This document shows positions 5,585 to 12,628 of a stretch of 12,628 nt of DNA, one piece after another; the first letter of the stretch is position 1, and the number at the start of each line of letters is the position of its first letter. The position numbers and the translations under genes were made by a program. This DNA is from JBLNDG01 sp050261415. Lineage in GTDB: Bacteria; Bacillota; Clostridia; Lutisporales; Lutisporaceae. The notes below the pieces were generated by a model. It saw only the letters and a list, made by a program, of their open reading frames with translations. It searched no databases and was not told where the DNA came from. The stretch lies in assembly GCA_050261415.1 (NCBI GenBank), contig JBLNDG010000134.1:1-12628 (forward strand), in the 5' to 3' direction.

Positions 5585-6290
5585 ATACCTGCTCCTCCTT
5601 TGCATCCAGCAGTGAACCCATCAATGAGGCAGTGATTGTTGAAATTATAATCCCCCATGAAGGAGATACAACCTTTAATAAAGGCACAAAATAAAACAAC
5701 GAGTTTATAGCCATGGACGCTGTTGCCACATAAAGCACAGGTCTGGCAGTTCTCATGCTGGGTACAATCAGGCCTATAAACATTGAATAAAGTGCGATTC
5801 CCATACTGTTGATAATAACCTCCGGTATCCATGATGACATGAAGAGTCCTATCATGGTTCCAATATTCCAAAAGCTGAAAGCCATGAGATTGAGACCAAG
5901 CATGAAATATGGTTGAATTTCCCCTTTTTTCTGAATAGAAGCTACTGCAAAAGTTTCGTCTGTAACTCCAAAAGCAAGCAAAGGAAGCAATTCCTTGGGC
6001 GTGTCATTTTGCAGCTTCTGAGAAACATATGAAGTCATAAGCAAATGCCTGAGATTCAGAATAAATGTGGTTAAAACAATTCCAAAAGGAGAAATCCCAA
6101 GGCTCATAAGCTTTATTCCTACAAACTGGCTTGCACCTGCATAGATAATCAACGACATAAGCATTGCAACCAGATTGGGAATCCCTGATGACTTTGACAA
6201 TACACCAAAAGCAATTGCAATGGGTACATATCCGATAGCGACCGGGATACCGGCCTTTATGCCTTCTTTAAATTTAGAGCTGTTTTCCAT
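5577..6290 (-). CDS. azlC: AzlC, branched-chain amino acid export permease
   Basis: A 237-residue integral membrane protein of normal family length. The start follows GGAGGT at seven bases. Family marks are EGIKAGIPVAIGYVPIAIAFG at the N-terminus, MSLIIYAGASQFV near residue 45, NLRHLLMTSY near residue 80 and GVTDETFAVAS near residue 110. It forms the large subunit of the AzlCD exporter of branched-chain amino acids. Two TetR-type palindromes lie upstream (6321-6429) and probably control the pair. No Lrp-type azlB gene is present in the window, unlike Bacillus subtilis. Confidence 0.93.
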   Translation of the reverse strand: MENSSKFKEGIKAGIPVAIGYVPIAIAFGVLSKSSGIPNLVAMLMSLIIYAGASQFVGIKLMSLGISPFGIVLTTFILNLRHLLMTSYVSQKLQNDTPKELLPLLAFGVTDETFAVASIQKKGEIQPYFMLGLNLMAFSFWNIGTMIGLFMSSWIPEVIINSMGIALYSMFIGLIVPSMRTARPVLYVATASMAINSLFYFVPLLKVVSPSWGIIISTITASLMGSLLDAKEEQVYE

Positions 6291-6320
6291 TGTATACCTC
6301 CACTTTGCACATTCCGTCCA

Positions 6321-6355
6321 ATAAAATGAAAGACCCTACTGTTCTATCATTTTAT
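6321..6355. promoter_or_regulatory. TetR-type operator palindrome, proximal to azlC
   Basis: Fifteen-base arms around CTACT: AAAATGAAAGACC left and GTTCTATCATTTT right, plus AT outside. Thirteen of 15 positions are complementary. It is an imperfect copy of the site at 6395-6429, and both carry the TAGACC-n5-GGTCTA-like core resembling QacR/LmrA-type TetR-family operators. It lies about 30 bases before the azlC start codon, so binding would block transcription. Confidence 0.6.
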
Positions 6356-6394
6356 ATAAATTAAAGCAAAAGCTCCCATTCCTAAAATTCAAGA

Positions 6395-6429
6395 ATAAAA
6401 TGATAGACCTTACTGGTCTATCATTTTAT
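6395..6429. promoter_or_regulatory. TetR-type operator palindrome, distal and perfect
   Basis: ATAAAATGATAGACC and GGTCTATCATTTTAT form perfect 15-bp arms around TTACT. The centre is 74 bp from that of the proximal site, close to seven turns of B-DNA, so proteins on both would face the same side. Both sites are followed on the plus strand by ATATAAAT, so a ~40-bp unit has been duplicated. The regulator gene is not in the window. A terminator role for the upstream pseudogene is possible but no T-run of useful length follows the minus-strand stem. Confidence 0.65.
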
Positions 6430-6502
6430 ATAAATGAAAGCTCGCATTAATTTGAATTTAAATATTATTATATTTACATAATGTATCATTGTCAACAAAA
6501 AT

Positions 6503-7432
6503 TTAGTAATCTTTAATTAACGCATCCAGAACAGGATCCTTTCCGTCCATGTAGTCCTGCAGAGCCACCTCTATTATTCGGTCAGGCATAAATGTAATGG
6601 GATCTCCCTTGATGAAAGTAAAATATTTTGTGGAATATGTTACCCACATGCCTGTATTCGGCAGTTTGAAACTTTTTACTTCCCCGTAATGATTAGGCTT
6701 TCCTTCGGTAGGTTCACCCAGGAAGGTTGCATTGGTTTCATTTTTAAAATGTAATACATTTAATATTGCGGAAGAATAGGTTGCTCTTCCCACTATCACG
6801 AAAAGCCTGTTGCTGTTGTTTATATCCCTTTCCGTCACTTCATCAATGAACGGGTCCAGCAGCGGCGAACTGCCCCCCCTGTTGTCCCTTATATTCACCA
6901 CCAATTTATCCACTTTTCCGCTGTCAATTAAATCAATCATTTCCTTGAATATGCCTTTCAAAGGCCTCCCTTTCATAGCAAGGCACCTATTGTACTTAAA
7001 GTACAACTAGTACTCCTCCGCATTCCTCCTGTACAGTGGTTTTGAAGCCATTCCTGCGTACTCTGTTATAAACTGCAGACTCTGCTTTGTGGAAGCTGCA
7101 TCCATTTTGATATTGAACCGTCCTCCAAGGCTATCTGCAAAAGTAAATCTTGCCCTTCCAATATCAGGTGCTAAGCCAAGTCCATACAGAAATTCCGGAA
7201 GAACCAAGTAATAGGGCACAATAAACTTTAGCTGTGCACTGTTATCCCTTGGTATAATACCTGAAAGGCCCTCAATGAACTTGTTCACATCAACTCCATT
7301 TATTTCTGCAATTCTTTTAAACATAGCAGATTTATATTTATCAATGGTATCTATAACATAAATACCGTCCTGAAACCAGTACAGGCTCATCGGGTATACC
7401 TTCAACGGTTCTATATAGCAATCAGTATTAAC
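6503..7432 (-). pseudogene. S41-family peptidase remnant: N-terminus missing and in-frame TAG
   Basis: Two stretches of the same reading frame, separated by a TAG (7007-7009), together resemble a clostridial S41 (C-terminal processing type) peptidase. The upstream part (7432-7010) starts abruptly as VNTDCYIEPLKV, after a TAA at 7433-7435, and contains YWFQDGIYVID and PEFLYGLGL; the usual N-terminal ~100 or more residues and a start codon are absent. The downstream part holds KLVVNIRDNRGGSS, VGRATYSSAILN (nucleophile Ser) and GEPTEGKPNHYGEVK with the general-base Lys about 25 residues after Ser, the spacing seen in tail-specific proteases. At the TAG the expected YW.EYL linker is shortened. 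Nonsense plus truncation make a pseudogene far more likely than read-through. Confidence 0.85.
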
Positions 7433-7456
7433 TTAAGGAACTCTGTATACATAATA

Positions 7457-8378
7457 TTAAGCACTAATCTCACCTCCGGTAAGCCTTACGAAGTAGTCTC
7501 CAAGACTGTCTGTTTTTATTGTAAGTTCTTTTACACGAATATCACTTTTTACCAGCATACTGTTTATCTCTGCAGCTTCATTTAACCGCTCATAAATCCT
7601 TAGTATATTTTTCTCCCATATTGAGTAATCAGACAGGTTAAGCCTCTGTTCAAGCAGCATGGCAGCTTTTTTATCATCATCCACTCTTACCTGCAGATAA
7701 TGCCTGTTGCGCTTCTGCAGCTCACTATAGCTTATTTCCTCCAAAAGCTTGCCTTTGTGGATTATCCCTATAGTATCTGCAAGCTGCTGCACTTCGCTTA
7801 ATATATGGCTTGATATAAGCACAGTCACCTTTTTATCTTTGCACAAATCGAGTATCAATTCCCTTACTTCTTTAATTCCGATAGGTTCAAGACCGTTTGT
7901 AGGTTCATCAAGTATAAGGAATTCGGGGTGGTGCAGCAGAGACCTGGCAATTCCAAGCCTTTGCTTCATGCCCAGCGAAAACTCCTTGACCATTTTTCCT
8001 GAAACATCAGTGAGACCGACAATATCGAGGTTTTTTTGAAATACACTTTGAATCCTGGACACCCATCATCCTCCTATGTACCTCAAGGTTTTCCCTTGCA
8101 GTCAGGTTTGGGTAGAAACCCGGGAAATCTATTATAGAACCAATTCTGGCATACACTTGTCTGCTTCTGCTACCGATTGATTCACCAAATAGCTCAACTT
8201 CACCTCCTGTAGGTTTTGTGAGGCCCATTATCATGCTGAGTGTTGTTGTTTTGCCTGCTCCGTTTTGACCCAGGAAACCGTATATTTCGCCTTTCTTTAT
8301 ATTCATATTCAGGTTTCCGACTGCGGTCTTCCCTTTATACTCTTTTGTCAGATTGCAGGTTCTTAAAATATAGTCCAT
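7457..8378 (-). pseudogene. ABC transporter ATPase (BcrA/lantibiotic-immunity type), frameshifted at an A7 run
   Basis: The N-terminal half starts at 8378 behind GGAGGTG and has Walker A GQNGAGKTT (residues 37-45) and the IDFPGFYPNLTARENL segment typical of bacitracin/lantibiotic export ATPases. The C-terminal half, in another frame, has EFSLGMKQRLGIARSLL (signature), FLILDEPTNGLEP (Walker B and D-loop) and the switch His in SSHILSEV. The frames meet at seven T on the plus strand (8031-8037). Removing one base gives a continuous 306-residue protein reading SKCISKNLDIVGL, the normal family length. The lesion could be a real mutation, a sequencing error, or rescued by polymerase slippage. No partner permease gene follows; the S41 remnant begins 25 bases downstream. 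Confidence 0.88.
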
Positions 8379-8407
8379 ATTCTAACACCTCCATAATCAT
8401 GAAATTA

Positions 8408-8441
8408 AAGGACTATGCTATAACTATAAAGCATAATCCTT
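8408..8441. repeat. Inverted repeat between the kinase and the ABC ATPase
   Basis: AAGGACTATGCT (8408-8419) and AGCATAATCCTT (8430-8441) pair at 11 of 12 positions with a 10-base loop. It lies in the leader of the ATPase gene, upstream of its GGAGGTG. There is no T-run after the stem on the minus strand. Possible operator of a missing response regulator or an mRNA hairpin. Confidence 0.4.
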
Positions 8442-8477
8442 AAACGGCACTTTCAAAACTCTTAACTTTTTCTTAAA

Positions 8478-9245
8478 TTATTCATTGATAGTCCGGTTGC
8501 ATTTCGCCAGGTTGAATGAGAACACTGTCTTTTCATATGGAACGCTTGTTACCTCAATGCTGCCGTTATATTTCTCAATGAGCTTTTTTACTATAGTAAG
8601 TCCTAGACCGCTTCCCTGAAGCTTTGCGTTTCTTGACTTTTCCAAGGCATAAAGCCTCTCAAACACATAGGGAAGCTCCTGTTCCGGTATCCCCTTACCT
8701 TTATCCCATACATCTACGATGGCACGGCTGCCCTCATTCCTAAGCTCTACTCCGATATGTCCCCCATCGTTTCCATACTTAAGTGCATTCCAGATAAGGT
8801 TATTCAGTATCCTTTGCATATCCGCCTCATTGCCCGTTATATAGACGTCCTCATCCGGCATCTTGATTTCGGGTTCAATACCCAGCTTCTTAAAATCATT
8901 ATAGAAGGAAGCCATATTCTGCCTTATTACTTCTGAAATATTTACCATACCAATATCCTGACCCTTTTCTTCAAAGTCAAGCTTTGACAGCTGAAAGAAA
9001 TCCTCCATCAGTTCGTATAAAAAAGCTCCCTTTGACTGTATTATATCAAGATATTTTGCCTTCTCCTCCAGTGCCAATTGGTTCTCTGACTTAAGCATTT
9101 CAATATATCCAAGAAGCGATGTCATAGGCGTCCTGAGATCATGGGATATATTCGCAATCATGGTCTTTCTGTCATCCTCATATCTGTGATTCTCGGCAAT
9201 CACTTGCTGAAGTTCATCCGCAAGTTTGTTCACACTGACAACCAT
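8478..9245 (-). CDS. Sensor histidine kinase core, probably 5'-truncated
   Basis: A 255-residue protein consisting almost only of the catalytic core. Phosphoacceptor His35 lies in ANISHDLRTPMTSLLGYIEML; the N box is NNLIWNALKYG (148-158), G1 DKGKGIP (181-187), F box FERLY, and G2 GSGLGLTIVKKL (211-222), so all catalytic motifs are kept. Residues 1-30 look like the end of a HAMP/linker (SVNKLADELQQVI). Membrane helices and a sensor domain, expected in this BceS/VanS-like group of ~300 or more residues, are missing, as is any response regulator gene. The ATG at 9245 has only a weak GGAAAT site. Just upstream, coding-like sequence in another frame would join if one base were restored in the A/T run at 9255-9262. 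It is therefore probably decaying, though a soluble kinase cannot be excluded. Confidence 0.75.
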   Translation of the reverse strand: MVVSVNKLADELQQVIAENHRYEDDRKTMIANISHDLRTPMTSLLGYIEMLKSENQLALEEKAKYLDIIQSKGAFLYELMEDFFQLSKLDFEEKGQDIGMVNISEVIRQNMASFYNDFKKLGIEPEIKMPDEDVYITGNEADMQRILNNLIWNALKYGNDGGHIGVELRNEGSRAIVDVWDKGKGIPEQELPYVFERLYALEKSRNAKLQGSGLGLTIVKKLIEKYNGSIEVTSVPYEKTVFSFNLAKCNRTINE

Positions 9246-9297
9246 ATTTCCTATAAATTTTTAGTCTGCTTGACAGGATCATAGCATACTTCCGTTA

Positions 9298-10055
9298 TTA
9301 CTCCAGCCTTTCCTTGTATTTTGACGTTACTACCGCAAAAAATCCTCCCCCTACAAGGAAAAGTATCATAACGCTAAGTACCCCGTAGCGTGACTGCCCT
9401 GTGATCTGGCTGAAAAAGCCATACAGTGCAGGCCCCATGATGGCTGCAAACTTACCGAATATGTCGTAGAACCCGAAGAATTCATTGGAATTTTCCTTGG
9501 GGATTATTTTACCGAAATAAGACCTGGATAAAGCCTGAATACCGCCCACCAAAGGGCTGTAAGCATGAAAGACAGCTTTGTGGCCAGTATGGTGGATATC
9601 CCGATTTTATTTCCGAACATAATATGGGCAATAGCAATGATGAAGGGGATTGTGCTCCCGCCTATGTACCCCAGTGCAAAACCGTAAGTCGATACGTAAT
9701 CCATTCTTTCCTCTGTTGTAACGCCCGTCAGGAACGCATCATAAAAAAGATTGGCACCCGAGAAGCCTATGATGGTCACAATATATACGATCAATATGCT
9801 GCTCCACTGCCCGGCAAAGAACAGAGCTGCTGTAGCTGCCACACCTATTAAGAGAAAGAACTTGAACAGCCTCATCTTCATGTTCCTGTAGTCGCCAATC
9901 GTGCCCAATACCGGTGCAAACGATGCAATGATCAGTGTCGCAATGGAAGTTGCATAACCCCAATAGGAATCGGCAAGGTTTGTACTTACCCCTGCATTTT
10001 TTGCCATGGTCTTAAAAAATATAGGCATGATAGAAGTGCTGATCTTCCCACCCAC
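9298..10055 (-). pseudogene. UMF1/Atg22-like MFS transporter remnant with internal deletion
   Basis: Two overlapping frames encode the two ends of a UMF1-family (Atg22-like) MFS protein. The 5' part has STSIMPIFFKTMAKNAG, YWGYATSIATLIIASFAPVLG, GDYRNMK and ALGYIGGSTIP. The 3' part has GGIQALSRSYFGKIIPKE and EFFGFYDIFGKFAAIMGP, hallmarks of the C-terminal half. Members have about 420 residues; here roughly the middle third (the loop after helix 6 and several helices) is gone and the junction is out of frame around 9530-9552. The N-terminus is also damaged: the expected W.LYD.GNSA start cannot be read in one frame. Not a functional gene. Confidence 0.85.
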
Positions 10056-10188
10056 TTACCTTTATGTTTCTATCTTACATCATGATGCAGCCATACTAAA
10101 AGCATATATTGTGTAAACTCTTTTTTGCACCAAATATAATGCTTTGGTTTATAATAGAATTATATTCGGATTCTTGGGAGGAATAATT

Positions 10189-11190
10189 ATGCCTGCACTA
10201 TTAACTCATTGCCTCTGCGGCAGCAATATGCTGAAGCGTTTGGAGGATGGCCCTGGGAAAGATATTATATTAAAACATATAAAGGTATTCAACCTTGGCA
10301 CCCAGGGACCTGATATCATGTTTTTTCATGCACAATGGCCCTGGGAAAAGAAGCGGGGTTTGGGAGAAGTCGGAAATACCATGCATGAAAAGAAAACAGG
10401 AGAATTTTTCTCTTCAGCCTTTGATTATGTTATTAATGCTGACCCAATTGAGAAGGAGCTTCTGACAGTATATATGTGCGGCTACGCTTGTCATTATTCC
10501 CTGGACTGTCATGCCCATCCCTATATATTCTATAAATCCGGATTCCTAAAAAAGAATGGGGAATTCACCCTTAAATATTCTCTGTACCATCGTATGTTCG
10601 AAACAGCCCTCGACGTATTGACGCTTTCTCAGCTGACCGGAAAGAAGCCTGCCGATGTGAAACCGGCTGAATATATAAAGGTGTCCCCGCAGGATGCACT
10701 GGTAATAGGAAGAATGTACGAAACAGTACTCAAAAAGGTATATGATATTGATATAAACAGCGAAGAAGTGAGCAGGGCAATATCGGATATGACTGGCATA
10801 ACTGCTGCGTTGCATGACAAATCCGGTATTAAGAAGAAATTGCTGTCCTATATTGAAAAAAGCATAGGAAAGCTTCCACTCATGTCAAGTATGATACTCC
10901 CCGGAGAAATTGATGATGGGATAGACTATCTGAATCTTTCCCATGCACCATGGTATTTGCCCTGGGATAAATCGGCAAAATATACTTCTTCATTTCTTGA
11001 GATGTTTGAAGCCGCTATAATAGAATCAAAAAAAATGTGCAATGAGATATTTAAAGGTATAATTCAAAAAAATGAAGTAAAAGACATATTGAAGATTATG
11101 GGAAACCTCTCCTTCTCTACCGGTGTGGACTGCAATTCGGATACTGAATTCAAATATTACGACTGTGTTTATGAAAAGAACCATGCATAA
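10189..11190 (+). CDS. Zinc-dependent phospholipase C-like protein, no signal peptide
   Basis: A 333-residue protein. ATG 10189 is chosen for GGGAGGA upstream; the frame is open 15 codons further up without a site. It begins MPALLTHCLCG, then FNLGTQGPDIMFFH (residues 34-47), HYSLDCHAHPY (102-112) and HRMFETALD (134-142). His7, Asp42, His66 (or His47), His102, Asp106, His110, His134 and Glu138 fall in the order and spacing (H-x3-D and H-x3-E pairs) of the zinc ligands of Bacillus cereus phospholipase C. Unlike secreted PLC it lacks a signal peptide, and Trp1 chemistry is impossible. It belongs to a widespread clostridial family of unproven substrate, probably an intracellular metal-dependent phosphoesterase. 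It begins the intact region after the decayed genes. Confidence 0.82.
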   Translation: MPALLTHCLCGSNMLKRLEDGPGKDIILKHIKVFNLGTQGPDIMFFHAQWPWEKKRGLGEVGNTMHEKKTGEFFSSAFDYVINADPIEKELLTVYMCGYACHYSLDCHAHPYIFYKSGFLKKNGEFTLKYSLYHRMFETALDVLTLSQLTGKKPADVKPAEYIKVSPQDALVIGRMYETVLKKVYDIDINSEEVSRAISDMTGITAALHDKSGIKKKLLSYIEKSIGKLPLMSSMILPGEIDDGIDYLNLSHAPWYLPWDKSAKYTSSFLEMFEAAIIESKKMCNEIFKGIIQKNEVKDILKIMGNLSFSTGVDCNSDTEFKYYDCVYEKNHA

Positions 11191-11273
11191 TTCTTAATCT
11201 GCTGCGGAAAATATATTTATATTTTGTGTGTTTGACCGAATGCAAATTAAATATTACCAGGAGGTATTAAGAA

Positions 11274-11432
11274 ATGGAAAGAAACCCACATTTCCATATC
11301 GCAGAGATTAAGAATGATGAAGAATCGATAAAAATGCTCACAGACTTTGAAAACAGGCTTGGTGAGCAGATAGGCGGCGACGTAGTGCTGATAGCATACA
11401 AACGTGATGGAAACGAAGATGAATGGCATTAA
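11274..11432 (+). CDS. Small conserved-looking protein of 52 residues, unknown function
   Basis: Starts MERNPHFHIAEIKNDEESIK after CAGGAGGT at nine-base spacing, and ends GNEDEWH just before a strong terminator. The composition is charged and soluble, with an amphipathic helix around residues 14-33 and a predicted strand GGDVVLIAYKR (34-44). There is no signal peptide or membrane segment. Ribosome binding site, complete frame and immediate terminator support a real gene although it is short. I do not recognise the family. It follows the PLC-like gene by 83 bases. Confidence 0.65.
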   Translation: MERNPHFHIAEIKNDEESIKMLTDFENRLGEQIGGDVVLIAYKRDGNEDEWH

Positions 11433-11455
11433 AAAGAGCTCTTTCGAGCTCTTTT
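11432..11455. terminator. Bidirectional intrinsic terminator
   Basis: AAAAGAGCTC (11432-11441), loop TTTC, GAGCTCTTTT (11446-11455): a perfect 10-bp stem with A and T flanks that provide a T-run in both directions. It ends the 52-residue gene (its stop codon overlaps the stem by one base) and the convergent TtcA-like gene, whose stop is nine bases away. Confidence 0.9.
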
Positions 11456-11463
11456 GCTTTATT

Positions 11464-12342
11464 TTATTCCTCTTCCCCAAAATCCTCATAGAAATCCAGG
11501 TAGGAATAATGCTTCCCGCCCTTGTGCCAGCCAAGTATAGCTTCCATATTTACATTCTGTGCCGCACGCATTATATTGGTATCCACATTGGGTATTCTTT
11601 CCTTCAATTCCTTGATCATATCCTTTATCTCATACCTTTTGTTGGCTATTCTTTCTGCTGCTACCATGCATGCGCAATTGAGGGGCCATATACCGTTGTT
11701 TTGCGTAAACCTTTCTATATACTGCTCCTCAACATAATAAAGAGGCCTAATAAGTTCCAAACCTTTGAAATTGGACGACTTCAACCTGGGAAGCATTGTT
11801 TTGAAGCTTCCTGTGTAGAGCACATTTAAAAGGGTTGTCTCAATCACATCATTGAAGTGGTGACCCAAAGCAAGCTTGTTGCACCCAAGTTCCCCGGCTT
11901 TTGAATATAGTGCTCCGCGCCTCATCTTCGCACACATATAGCAGGGATAATCCTTGGCAATGTTGTCAACGATTCTGAATATTCCTGATTCAAAGATATG
12001 TATTGGTATATTCAGGTACTCGCAGTTGTCCACCAGTAGCTTCCTTATATCCTCATGGTATCCCGGGTCCATTGCGATAAATTCCACTTCAAAGCGTACG
12101 TCTCCGTGGCGTTGAAGCTCCTGGAACAGCTTGGCCATCAGCATGCTGTCCTTGCCGCCTGAAACCGCAACCGCAACCTTGTCACCTTCCTCAACCAGCT
12201 CGTAATCCTTTATTGCTTTAATAAACTTCGACCAGATACCTTTCCTGTATTTCTTTATAAGGCTTCTTTCTATTTCCTCAAGGGGTTTCCTTTCACTGAA
12301 AGGAACAAGAATTTCACAGCCCTTACCCGCTATATCGCTCAT
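11464..12342 (-). CDS. TtcA-family PP-loop protein (tRNA 2-thiocytidine biosynthesis type)
   Basis: A 292-residue protein starting at 12342 behind AAGGTGG. The PP-loop SGGKDS (61-66) binds ATP to adenylate the target base. CYMC (Cys134, Cys137) and Cys223 or Cys225 (LNCACMVA) match the three cysteines that hold the Fe-S cluster in TtcA; GHHFNDVIET (160-169) is the adjoining family motif. TtcA uses sulphur to make 2-thiocytidine at tRNA position 32. The unusual first 30 residues precede the core. Clostridial members of the wider TtcA/TtuA group may modify other positions, so the exact base is uncertain. Confidence 0.88.
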   Translation of the reverse strand: MSDIAGKGCEILVPFSERKPLEEIERSLIKKYRKGIWSKFIKAIKDYELVEEGDKVAVAVSGGKDSMLMAKLFQELQRHGDVRFEVEFIAMDPGYHEDIRKLLVDNCEYLNIPIHIFESGIFRIVDNIAKDYPCYMCAKMRRGALYSKAGELGCNKLALGHHFNDVIETTLLNVLYTGSFKTMLPRLKSSNFKGLELIRPLYYVEEQYIERFTQNNGIWPLNCACMVAAERIANKRYEIKDMIKELKERIPNVDTNIMRAAQNVNMEAILGWHKGGKHYSYLDFYEDFGEEE

Positions 12343-12364
12343 TTTACTATTCCACCTTCTGTTT

Positions 12365-12394
12365 ATATAATTACGTATTCATTATTTGCATCAA
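12365..12394 (-). promoter_or_regulatory. Possible sigma-A promoter of the TtcA-like gene
   Basis: On the minus strand TTGATG (12389-12394) and TTATAT (12365-12370) are 18 bases apart, about 23 bases before the start codon. Both boxes are partial matches in an AT-rich region. Confidence 0.3.
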
Positions 12395-12529
12395 TTGGAT
12401 ATATATATTATCATCACTGTCACTTCTTTGTACTCCTGAAATATAATAGCATACATTCCCGGCCGTATACAATTTTTTATTGAATTCATATATAATTAAA
12501 ATAAATTATATAGTTTTGGAGGATTTATC

Positions 12530-12628
12530 ATGTTGAAAATTCCAGAAAAGCTTAACCTTGCGAACCTGCCTACAAGGATCGAAAAGCTTGGGAAGCTGTC
12601 TGCCGCTCTTGACGGACCGTATATCTAT
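12530..12628 (+). CDS. PLP-dependent D-cysteine desulfhydrase/ACC deaminase family, N-terminus only
   Basis: The first 33 residues start MLKIPEKLNLANLPTRIEKL after TTGGAGGA at good spacing and continue to the window edge with LSAALDGPYIY. The LP.P/TRIE.L.....LGGP.IY pattern is the usual start of D-cysteine desulfhydrase and 1-aminocyclopropane-1-carboxylate deaminase family proteins, which break down D-cysteine or related amino acids with pyridoxal phosphate. The PLP lysine lies outside the window, so the assignment rests on the N-terminal pattern only. Confidence 0.7.
   Translation, partial: MLKIPEKLNLANLPTRIEKLGKLSAALDGPYIY

Noticed and set aside
6321..6429. Two similar repeats as a CRISPR remnant
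   Set aside because: Only two units, each a long palindrome with a fixed 5-base centre and no cas genes; operator sites explain them better.
7007..7009. TAG in the S41 gene as a pyrrolysine or read-through codon
   Set aside because: The gene also lacks its N-terminus and a start, the linker is shortened, and S41 peptidases are not known to use pyrrolysine.

Overview
The window looks like the chromosome of a spore-forming, anaerobic-type Firmicute of the class Clostridia. The evidence is moderate-to-low GC, strong GGAGG-type ribosome binding sites, occasional TTG starts, and gene families typical of clostridia: a secernin-like C69 dipeptidase, AzlCD, an S41 peptidase of the clostridial type, a zinc-dependent phospholipase C-like protein and a TtcA-like PP-loop protein. 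No ribosomal RNA, tRNA, CRISPR array or transposase gene is visible. I cannot name the genus.

Layout. Positions 1-553 (minus) hold the N-terminal part of a C69 dipeptidase. A 414-base non-coding stretch (554-967) is unusually rich in inverted repeats and includes a branched foldable element at 746-898. From 968 to 3485 (plus) runs a compact cluster of seven genes. Five encode small paralogous proteins that resemble the GerPA/GerPF/GerPD-type spore germination proteins. One encodes a coiled-coil protein with a GerPC-like motif, and the last is an Hsp20-fold protein. A second Hsp20-fold gene converges on it at 3489-3932 (minus). I read 968-3932 as a sporulation/spore-coat locus, a diverged clostridial counterpart of the Bacillus gerP operon plus CotM/CotP-like small heat-shock proteins. 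Sequences resembling sigma-E/sigma-K -10 elements (CATAnnnT) lie upstream of several of these genes.

Positions 4135-5292 (plus) encode a complete MFS transporter that overlaps, tail to tail, an azlCD branched-chain amino acid exporter pair (6290-5279, minus). Two large matching palindromes, 74 bp apart centre to centre, lie upstream of azlC and look like operators for a TetR-type repressor.

Positions 6503-10055 (minus) form a gene graveyard. In order of transcription it holds a UMF1-type MFS transporter (internal deletion and frameshift), a sensor histidine kinase without its membrane/sensor part, an ABC ATPase split by one extra A in an A7 run, and an S41 peptidase lacking its N-terminus and interrupted by an in-frame TAG. 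The set suggests loss of an antibiotic-peptide or envelope-stress sensing and export island.

The right end is intact again: a cytosolic zinc-dependent phospholipase C-like protein (10189-11190, plus), a 52-residue protein (11274-11432, plus), a bidirectional terminator, a TtcA-family tRNA thiolation-type enzyme (11464-12342, minus), and the start of a PLP-dependent D-cysteine desulfhydrase/ACC deaminase-like gene (12530 to the edge, plus).
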